From Blastocatellia bacterium AA13 (lineage in GTDB: Bacteria; Acidobacteriota; Blastocatellia; UBA7656), in assembly GCA_003222245.1 (NCBI GenBank), contig QHVH01000055.1:1-50065 (forward strand): 50,065 nucleotides of DNA, in the 5' to 3' direction. Made by a program: the position numbers and the translations under genes. Position 1 is the first letter of the stretch, and every line of letters begins with the position of its first letter. The notes under the pieces were generated by a model. That model was given only the letters and a program-made list of their open reading frames with translations. It was not told where the DNA came from and searched no databases. Shown here piece by piece: positions 44,037 through 50,065 of the stretch.

Positions 44037-47000
44037 TTAGAACTGGAACCTGATTGCGAGCTGCATCTGACGTTCACGGTAGAGCGTCGACTGATCCGCG
44101 GTCGGCGTCTTGAAGTCTGTTCTCGGAGTAAAGGCCGGGAGCGCCGGGCCGCAACTACCGGTGGACGGACAGGGCGCAAGCGTGACGGCGTTGACCTTCC
44201 CAAGGTTGTAAAGATTAGTGGTCGTTCCAAACACGAGAGTGTGATTGAACAGGTTGAAAGCTTCAGCTATGAAGTCCACCCTGAAGCGTTCCTTGAAACG
44301 GAAGCTCTTTGCGAGTCTGAGGTCGATGTTCTCCAGCGCAGGCATCTGGAAATCGTTTCTCGGCAAGAACCCTGCCCTGAAGGAGCCGCCGCTTCCGTTC
44401 GGCCCGTTGCTCGGAAGCGTGGCCGGTACCACGAATCCGTCCGGCGTTGTGAAGTTGGTCGGGAAGCTTCCGCTTATGTTCCCACTCAATCTGAAACCGT
44501 CTTGAAGCGTGACGATCGGAGCGAGCTTCCAGCCGCCGAGAACATTCTTCACGAAGGCGTTGGAGCTATTCTGTCCGAACGGTATATCCCATACTGCGCT
44601 TGCGACAAACCGACGTGGAACATCGAAGTTTGACCTTCCCCTCTCGCCTTCGAGATCGAATTGATTAAGAGAGGTCGGGAAGCTTGACGAAAACGTGGTC
44701 GACGTTTGATTCAGATCCTCGGCCCTTGAATACGTGAAGTGCGCCAGGAACTGAATTCCGCGTGAGAACCTCTTATTCACCTGGAATACCACTGCGTCAT
44801 AATTTGAAGTAACGTTGCCGCGCTCTTCGATGATCGCGCCGAAATTAGGATTCGGCCGCGCGTTCGTGAAAATGGGCAATGTCACTGTCTGAGCGACGTG
44901 TCCGGCCGAATCGAGAACCAGGAACTGCTGCAGCCGATTCGGGCTCGTGAGATTCTGATCGAAGAAGTTCGCGAGCCTTCTTCCGCGGCTTCCGAGGTAA
45001 GACACGGAAACCGACATATTCGGCGTGATCTGGCGCTCGAACACGAGATCCATCTGATGGATCATCGGCGTCGCAAGATCCGGCGAGAAGAAAAACACCG
45101 ATGGTTTGGCGGCGGCGGCCCCGGTAGGAGGCGCCGAGAGCCGAGTTGGATACACCGGAGCTCCGGCTTGAGTCGGCGTGATCGTGAAGTTCAGCACTGA
45201 TCCCGGCCCGGCCGTGTTAATCAATGCATTGTTGATCGAGCTGTTCGGTATCCTGCCGTAGTAGATTCCATATCCGGCGCGGATCACGTTCTTGCCGCTT
45301 CCGCCCAGATCCCAGGCAATTCCTACGCGAGGTCCAAAGTCGGTTGTATCCGCGGGTAATTCAAGAGTCTGCGGAAACTGAGGATTCGGGAACTGCGCCT
45401 CGGGCATCTTTATGTACTCGTACCTGAGCCCGTAATTCAGCGTTATGTTTCTGGTTACTTTCCAGGTGTCCTGCGCGAACGTGCTTACGTCCCACGTGTG
45501 GAACAGGAGCGTGGAAGGACCGAACGCCTGCTGATAGTTGATGTAGTTTTTCTGGCCCGGCGTCGCAAGATCGAGGCCGAAGTTCGTCACGCCGGAAAAA
45601 CTATTTCGCGTGTTGTAGGTGTAGAGACCGAATCCGAAACGGAGACTGTCGGTGTCGTCGATCGTTCGAATAAGATCGGCGCCGAATTTGAACGTGTGCG
45701 AGCCGTGAATGATGGAGAAGTTATCCACGAACTGATACTTCTTTTCATTCGGGAATTTTGCTCTTGGCAGGAATGAAGGCGGGCCGACCTGAAAACCTTC
45801 AACCAGCAAGCCGACCTGCGAAGGCGCGTTTGCGGGTTCGAACTCGAGGTCGCGCGCGTACTGGAAGCGGGCTTCATTCAGCTTTGTCGGGCTGACCGTG
45901 CTGACGAGTCTAAGCGTTATCGAATCAACTCGAACATTGTCGCCGCCGTTGCCTGATTCGGCGAACGCCACGACCGGCTGCGTTTGAATTCCATTGGGCG
46001 AATCCCAGTTCAGGTAATTATAGGAAGCTGTGAATTGGTGCTTTTGATTAATCTGCCAGTCGAACTTCGGGAAGAAGATCAACTGATCGCCTCTTCTCGG
46101 AGCGATGCCCGTTTGAGGCACGAGAAATCCGAGAGCCGCCCCGCAGGCGCTCAACGGACCTACCTTGAGCCCGCTGCTTGCAGTCGGAGCAACGCAGTCG
46201 GAGAAGAATAGGGGACTGCTTGGCTGCCCGTTGACAGGAAAATCTCTCTTCTGCTGATCGTAGCTAAAAAACCAGAACGCCTTGTCTTTGATTAAGGGAC
46301 CTCCAAGCGTACCGCCGAATTGTTGCCGCCGGTCGGGAGGATTGATGTCCTGTAGTATCGGTGCGCCGCTCGCGGTCAAACCGACGGTGATGAAATTCAA
46401 CGGGTTTCGGGCGTTCAAAGCCGTATCGCGAATGTAATAGAACCCTGATCCATGAACCTCGTTGGTTCCGGATTTGGTAACGGCGTTTGTCACTCCGCCC
46501 GCGGAGCGCCCGAATTCAGCGGAGTAGTTCTGCGTGTTGACCTGGAACTCCTTGATCGATTCCTGGCCGATCACATAATTGAGACGCGTGCGTCCGCGCT
46601 CTTCCGAGAAGAACGCTTGATTGTTGTCTCCGCCGTCTACCGTGTTGTTATTCAGAAGGCCCGATATGCCTCGGAAGCTTATCAGTCCGAATGAACCGTC
46701 CATCGTAACGCCCGGAGTCAAGGTTACAAATTGCGACCATCGGCGGCCATTGACGGGCAGCTCGTGAATAGATTTCTCATCGATGGTTGTGGCCACTTCG
46801 GTCTTACTCGGATCGGCTACTGGAGCTTCAGCGGTGACGTTTACAACTTCCGTTGTTCCCGAGGCGGCAAGTTGAAGCTTCAGGTCGAGGTTGTCGCCTA
46901 CTCGGACGACGAAGCCCGAGCGCTTCAGTTGGCTGAATCCCTGCGCGTCGACCGTGATTTCATAATTTCCAACCGGGAGGGTAGGGAACCGGAAAGTGCC

Positions 47001-47216
47001 GGCGTCCTCGGTTTTAATCGTGCGCTCCAGTCCAGTATCCAGGTTGCGTACCTTGACGGTTGCGCCCGAGACCAGGGCTCCCGCCTGGTCGGTGATGGCG
47101 CCCCCGATGGCCCCGGCGGTCGAAGACGCTTGCCCGAACGCCGCGGCCGCAATGCTCTGGACGATCAGTGAAGCACTCAACAAAATGGTCCAGATTCTTT
47201 TTTTTGAAAGCAACAT
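44037..47216 (-). CDS. Oar-type TonB-dependent receptor with carboxypeptidase-regulatory-like domain
   Basis: 1059 residues. After a signal sequence (ILLSASLIVQSIAAAAFGQA) comes a carboxypeptidase-regulatory-like beta-sandwich (~35-115: GGAITDQAGALVSGATVKVR, GTFRFPTLPVGNYEITVDAQ). The plug follows (~130-240: IHELPVNGRRWSQFVTLTPG; FRGISGLLNNNTVDGGDNNQ; SAEFGRSAGGVTNAVTKSGT) and then a long barrel ending MQLAIRFQF with the terminal Phe. This architecture is highly expanded in Acidobacteriota and is thought to import or bind large ligands; the ligand is unknown. AAGGAGA precedes the ATG. It is a single gene that ends at the bidirectional terminator. Confidence 0.95.
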   Translation of the reverse strand: MLLSKKRIWTILLSASLIVQSIAAAAFGQASSTAGAIGGAITDQAGALVSGATVKVRNLDTGLERTIKTEDAGTFRFPTLPVGNYEITVDAQGFSQLKRSGFVVRVGDNLDLKLQLAASGTTEVVNVTAEAPVADPSKTEVATTIDEKSIHELPVNGRRWSQFVTLTPGVTMDGSFGLISFRGISGLLNNNTVDGGDNNQAFFSEERGRTRLNYVIGQESIKEFQVNTQNYSAEFGRSAGGVTNAVTKSGTNEVHGSGFYYIRDTALNARNPLNFITVGLTASGAPILQDINPPDRRQQFGGTLGGPLIKDKAFWFFSYDQQKRDFPVNGQPSSPLFFSDCVAPTASSGLKVGPLSACGAALGFLVPQTGIAPRRGDQLIFFPKFDWQINQKHQFTASYNYLNWDSPNGIQTQPVVAFAESGNGGDNVRVDSITLRLVSTVSPTKLNEARFQYARDLEFEPANAPSQVGLLVEGFQVGPPSFLPRAKFPNEKKYQFVDNFSIIHGSHTFKFGADLIRTIDDTDSLRFGFGLYTYNTRNSFSGVTNFGLDLATPGQKNYINYQQAFGPSTLLFHTWDVSTFAQDTWKVTRNITLNYGLRYEYIKMPEAQFPNPQFPQTLELPADTTDFGPRVGIAWDLGGSGKNVIRAGYGIYYGRIPNSSINNALINTAGPGSVLNFTITPTQAGAPVYPTRLSAPPTGAAAAKPSVFFFSPDLATPMIHQMDLVFERQITPNMSVSVSYLGSRGRRLANFFDQNLTSPNRLQQFLVLDSAGHVAQTVTLPIFTNARPNPNFGAIIEERGNVTSNYDAVVFQVNKRFSRGIQFLAHFTYSRAEDLNQTSTTFSSSFPTSLNQFDLEGERGRSNFDVPRRFVASAVWDIPFGQNSSNAFVKNVLGGWKLAPIVTLQDGFRLSGNISGSFPTNFTTPDGFVVPATLPSNGPNGSGGSFRAGFLPRNDFQMPALENIDLRLAKSFRFKERFRVDFIAEAFNLFNHTLVFGTTTNLYNLGKVNAVTLAPCPSTGSCGPALPAFTPRTDFKTPTADQSTLYRERQMQLAIRFQF

Positions 47217-47716
47217 ACTAGTCTCCTTGAATTATCATTATGCGCTAAAAACTTGCCACAACACGCGTCGTCAATCACCGAAGGCCGTTGGTGCGCGTAT
47301 GTGACCGTGAGTGGAGTCGTGAGATCACACACAAGAGGTATGAAGTGTGGTGCGATTGACTGCCTTGCATACCCCGACCCCTTGAAAAGAACCCCGTGCG
47401 GGCGTGAGCGTTAAAACAATCCTTTTCTCAACCGAGCCGCAGGTCGACCGTTGATCGCGCAAACGTCATCGTGCGGAACGCCGTGCAAACATCGTGCGAA
47501 ACGTGGTCAAAACCTAAAAAAAACTTGTGCTTTGCGGATACGGTGCAGGAAGGCCCGTGGCTTTTGCTTCAAGGCCCGTCCTGAATAGGTGACAGGCTAC
47601 TCGAAGGGGTCATGCAAGTCAAGGAAAATGGTTGTTACAACATGAGTCTCAACAGGAGTCTAAGAGGGCCTCTAAAAGGGCCTCAACGTTACCATCCGCG
47701 AGGGCCAATTGTAGGA
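47217..47716. other. Intergenic upstream of the Oar-type receptor
   Basis: About 500 bases without a gene. At 47455-47505 a motif AACGTCATCGTGCG/AACATCGTGCG occurs as two diverged direct copies. Near 47662-47685 GAGGGCCTCTAAAAGGGCCTC is a local repeat. The receptor promoter must be here on the minus strand, but no convincing box pair was found. Confidence 0.5.
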
Positions 47717-48394
47717 CTATTTGCGGCGCTTCTTCGCGGGCGGCGGATCGGGCGGCTTCACTGGCAAAGGCCTCGCTTTGAAGAGGCCCAGCAAGATAAT
47801 CGCAAGCCACAGAGCCACCGCTACGACTGGCTGCGAAAAGGCATAGCCATGAAATGCGTAGTAGAAAAAACTCGCGCGCGTTTCGCTCGAACCCTGAGAG
47901 ACCGCCGCGATTTGATCCTCCAGTTGAAGCCCCAGCATCTTCGCCCAGACCATCACCGCCGGTATGCTCAACAACACAAATACCACGACTCCTAGGGCGA
48001 CCGCTTTTAGTTTACCTACCCACGAGCGTGACCGAGTGGCGGATGCCATTGCGGCGAACATCGGCAAGCCGTACGTTATCTTTCCCATGTTCAGCGCTGT
48101 TGTTCTTGCCTGCCCCGCAAAGTCGGTATTCTTTCCCGCTTGCACACTGAATACGACAAGTTTCTCGTGAGTCGAAATCGAGGTGCCGGGATCAAACAAG
48201 CCATAAAGCCAGCCCGCGATATTGCCTGCTGCGAAGGTGAGAGCGTCCAGCGTATACCACCATACGACCAGAAATACCAGGTAGAACAAAATGGCTAAGC
48301 CGATAAAGCGCAGCCAGTCGAATTGGACAAACGCCGCGGGCAGAACTTCCGCCGGTTCGGACGCTGCGGCTGTTGTCGGCGAAGGGTTGGACAT
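47717..48394 (-). CDS. Membrane protein resembling exosortase-H-associated proteins
   Basis: 225 residues with four hydrophobic segments (FIGLAILFYLVFLVVWWYTL; a weaker one at ALNMGKITYGLPMFAAMASA; LKAVALGVVVFVLLSIPAVM; QPVVAVALWLAIILLGLF) and a basic Pro-rich tail. The layout (one N-terminal helix, a polar periplasmic loop, an NxxxYGLP-type segment and two more helices) recalls membrane proteins encoded next to exosortase H. The gene lies 23 bases downstream of an IPTL-CTERM protein gene on the same strand, which supports the link. No exosortase (XrtH) gene is in the window. The assignment is tentative. Confidence 0.45.
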   Translation of the reverse strand: MSNPSPTTAAASEPAEVLPAAFVQFDWLRFIGLAILFYLVFLVVWWYTLDALTFAAGNIAGWLYGLFDPGTSISTHEKLVVFSVQAGKNTDFAGQARTTALNMGKITYGLPMFAAMASATRSRSWVGKLKAVALGVVVFVLLSIPAVMVWAKMLGLQLEDQIAAVSQGSSETRASFFYYAFHGYAFSQPVVAVALWLAIILLGLFKARPLPVKPPDPPPAKKRRK

Positions 48395-48417
48395 TGGGCT
48401 CCGTTGAACGATCTATA

Positions 48418-49275
48418 TTAGTGCCGCATTGCATTCAGCATAAGCAAGTGAATGATGAAAGCCGCTACGACTCCGCAAGCAAGCGAACCCGCAACATCGG
48501 AGGCAGCTACGTTGTACCGCATAGCGATCAGGAGAAACGTCACCACTGCTTCCGAACTAATCAACACCTTCACGAAAAGTCGCGCGTCAAAGCGCGCGTT
48601 AAGCAATGAAGCCCCGGCCACGGGTGTGCTGCTTTCAAGTGGCGCGTAGGGGGCTCTCAGCCGGCCCGATAAAAATGTAGCGGCGGCCGCGAGCAACAGC
48701 AAAAACATCAACAGCCCGCCCCACTGAGAAAGCGTCGGGACCAACATTGTCGCGCCGGCGGTTTGTCGAATTAGCTGACCTCGCATCGCTCCGCCCGGGT
48801 TGATAACTGTATGAACGTTGAAATAAAAAGCCGCGGGATTGTTCACGATCTGAGCCGCCAGAGCCGGCGGCACGATTATGTCTCCGCGAGTGAACGCTCC
48901 GACGCCGTTGGGAAGCAAAACCGGTACATCGGCGTTTATACCGGTGTCGACCCTGATGGGTCCATTTACCGTAGCCCCGCCTTCGTGAATATGCGCCAGG
49001 ATTACGACCTCGCCTTGAGGAAAGTTGGAGAGAAGAGCGTCAAACCGAGCCCTGGCGGCGGTGATATTGTTAGCCGAATCGCGGGTCAGATCGAGTGTGA
49101 TGGTAACGGATCCGCTGGCGAACTGATCCGCGTTTATGATCGGTGGAATCTCTCTCGACGGCAGCAAAGATGCTGCCAGGACGACGTTTTCAGCTCTGGC
49201 TACCGGAGTCAGCACGCACATGATGGCGGCCGCCGTAACGACGGAGAGCAGGATCGATAGTGTTAGCCTTTTCAT
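48418..49275 (-). CDS. CHRD-domain protein with internal IPTL-CTERM motif and extra membrane tail
   Basis: 285 residues. A signal sequence spans 1-28. A CHRD domain spans ~32-170, with VILAHIHEGGATVNGPIRVD and the matching PAAFYFNVHTVINPGGAMRG. Residues 179-186 are VPTLSQWG, followed by a hydrophobic helix (GLLMFLLLLAAAATFLSG) and basic residues R205/R207: a complete IPTL-CTERM sorting signal, normally the very end of a protein cut by exosortase H. Here 75 more residues follow (from ~211) with two further hydrophobic segments (VKVLISSEAVVTFLLIAMRY; VAGSLACGVVAAFIIHLLML). The tail may be a fused second protein or a membrane anchor. The gene precedes the predicted exosortase-associated protein. 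Confidence 0.8.
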   Translation of the reverse strand: MKRLTLSILLSVVTAAAIMCVLTPVARAENVVLAASLLPSREIPPIINADQFASGSVTITLDLTRDSANNITAARARFDALLSNFPQGEVVILAHIHEGGATVNGPIRVDTGINADVPVLLPNGVGAFTRGDIIVPPALAAQIVNNPAAFYFNVHTVINPGGAMRGQLIRQTAGATMLVPTLSQWGGLLMFLLLLAAAATFLSGRLRAPYAPLESSTPVAGASLLNARFDARLFVKVLISSEAVVTFLLIAMRYNVAASDVAGSLACGVVAAFIIHLLMLNAMRH

Positions 49276-49286
49276 TGAAAACGGAA

Positions 49287-49334
49287 CGGCTACTAAGCGG
49301 ACCGGCTACTGAGCGAAACGGCTACTGAGCGGAA
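49287..49334. repeat. Three 16-bp tandem repeats upstream of the CHRD gene
   Basis: CGGCTACTAAGCGGAC, CGGCTACTGAGCGAAA and CGGCTACTGAGCGGAA stand head to tail at 49287, 49303 and 49319. They lie 12 bases upstream of the ATG on the minus strand, so they fall in the gene's 5' leader or promoter. Confidence 0.9.
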
Positions 49335-49600
49335 CGCTGCGAGCCCTCAGCAAAAGGCCGCTTTCTCCAGTTTTGTACTGTGTGCTCGAGTGATGAAGTC
49401 TTATCGAGATCGCGACTCTCACCTGCCAACGCTTCGGCTCTAACCCGCTCCGAGTGCGGCTCGCGAAGCGGGCGGAATATATCACGCCCCCGCTAGCGCT
49501 TCAAAGGCGCCGGGCGCATTAATGCCCGAGCGCATATTAATAAGGCCCGCGTCGACTCAGGGCCCGGAAAAGAACGATCTGCCGAAGGCCAGACGGAATT
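49335..49600. other. Intergenic
   Basis: No gene seen. A palindrome-like GGGC-GCATTAATGC-CC lies near 49512-49527. The CHRD gene promoter (minus strand) should be here. Confidence 0.4.
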
Positions 49601-49900
49601 GCACGAGGGTCAAAGCAGTGTCGCCGCGACGCTGGAACAATACCTTAGCGGTCACACCCTCAACCATCCAGGGGCAGATCGACTATAGGCAGGATGGCAG
49701 GATGTGAAAGGCGAGATGCAGAAGCATCTGATCTGACGTCCAAGGAGCGTAGCATCAACAAGGGTCTTGGCGCGGCAGAACTCAGATATGAGATAGCCGG
49801 AACACAGGTCACCCAAATGCAAGGGACCCGAACTGCCGAAGGGAAGGTTGTGCCCGCGCCGGTTTATCAAAAGGACGAACTCGCAAGAATGGATGAGATC
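49580..49900 (+). mobile_element. Possible 5' part of a group II intron
   Basis: The stretch from GAGGGTCAAAGCAGTGTCGC through GGAACAATACCTTAGCGGTC to GCCGAAGGGAAGG resembles, from memory, the RNA core upstream of bacterial group II intron reverse-transcriptase genes. I could not fold it or define the GUGYG 5' boundary, and no reverse-transcriptase motif is reached before the window ends. The same bases are also open in one frame (see the next entry), so the assignment is weak. Confidence 0.3.
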
Positions 49901-50065
49901 GCCAACCGCAATTTGGACGGTCCGCTTTTGCGTTATGTGTTCGAACAGGTCAAGGACAAGCTGCTCGCCAACCCAAGCCCGGAGGCGCTGTGCCGGGTCA
50001 AAGGCTGCTCGGTCATGGCGAAGCTTGAGATGGTCAAGGAGAGAGAACGGCTCGACAACGCGCGG
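49694..50065 (+). CDS. Open frame of unknown function running off the window
   Basis: 124 codons without a stop from an ATG at 49694. The second half reads like protein: QKDELARMDEIANRNLDGPL, then LRYVFEQVKDKLLANPSPEA and RVKGCSVMAKLEMVKERERL. An internal ATG at 49889 (MDEIANRN) is a plausible true start. I recognise no family. If the upstream bases are a group II intron, this could be the start of an unusual intron-encoded protein; otherwise it may be an unrelated mobile gene. Confidence 0.35.
   Translation, partial: MAGCERRDAEASDLTSKERSINKGLGAAELRYEIAGTQVTQMQGTRTAEGKVVPAPVYQKDELARMDEIANRNLDGPLLRYVFEQVKDKLLANPSPEALCRVKGCSVMAKLEMVKERERLDNAR

Noticed and set aside
47484-47499. Possible sigma-54 promoter on the minus strand for the Oar-type receptor
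   Set aside because: The -12 half (TTTGC) fits, but the -24 half has CG instead of the essential GG.
1-50065. CRISPR arrays, tRNA and rRNA genes
   Set aside because: None seen on reading both strands; the tandem repeats found have no spacer structure.

Overview
The window looks like a piece of an Acidobacteriota genome (perhaps Blastocatellia-like). This is inferred from style only: moderately high GC, a 1059-residue Oar-type TonB-dependent receptor with a carboxypeptidase-regulatory-like domain, an IPTL-CTERM protein, large hybrid sensor kinases, and a TonB receptor/YfiR/CHASE8-kinase set. No rRNA or tRNA gene, CRISPR array or phage module was seen. Both ends carry mobile-element-like sequence: the left edge cuts an IS transposase and the right edge is an open frame in group II intron-like sequence. 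The window may therefore be a contig broken at repeats.

Layout. 0-2.6 kb is a decayed accessory strip: a cut IS transposase, an attC-like inverted repeat, the N-terminal half of a tyrosine recombinase, an IS91-type transposase scrap, three tandem ~155-bp palindrome-rich repeats, and a broken PIN-toxin gene with its small partner. 2.8-9.8 kb holds a methyltransferase, a secreted NTF2-like protein, a broken DUF2834 gene, a CocE-type hydrolase, a nucleotidyltransferase-like protein, a secreted amidase and a DUF4160/DUF2442 pair. 10.3-22.4 kb is a signalling island: hybrid kinase 1, a TonB receptor, YfiR, hybrid kinase 2 (CHASE8), an internally deleted response regulator and a 7TM/multi-PAS kinase. 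22.3-36 kb is mostly housekeeping: a nucleotidyltransferase, beta-carbonic anhydrase, an enoyl-CoA hydratase-like protein, argH, a secreted Cys-rich/TonB-C pair behind a near-consensus promoter, a wrecked DUF433/DUF5615 module, a molybdopterin oxidoreductase, a HEAT-cyclophilin fusion, a PD-(D/E)XK-like protein and rlmN. 36.3-43.9 kb is a sigma-54 signalling locus (multi-PAS kinase, NtrC-type regulator, a sigma-54-like promoter, a lone receiver) leading to an O-antigen ligase/TPR protein. 44-49.3 kb has the Oar-type receptor, a membrane protein resembling exosortase-H-associated proteins, and a CHRD/IPTL-CTERM protein with an unusual C-terminal extension.

How the parts may work together. In the first island an outer-membrane receptor, a periplasmic YfiR and a kinase with a CHASE8 sensor are adjacent, so an envelope signal may pass receptor to YfiR to kinase. 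The kinase's Hpt domain has lost its histidine and the following regulator is broken, so the present output is unclear. In the second locus the NtrC-type regulator could drive the lone receiver, and perhaps the polysaccharide gene, from the GG-N10-GC promoter at 40800.

Three small genes (vapC-like, DUF2834, DUF433) each appear to lack one base in a short homopolymer, while several 2.6-3.2 kb genes are intact. Either dispensable genes are decaying or there are local sequence errors.
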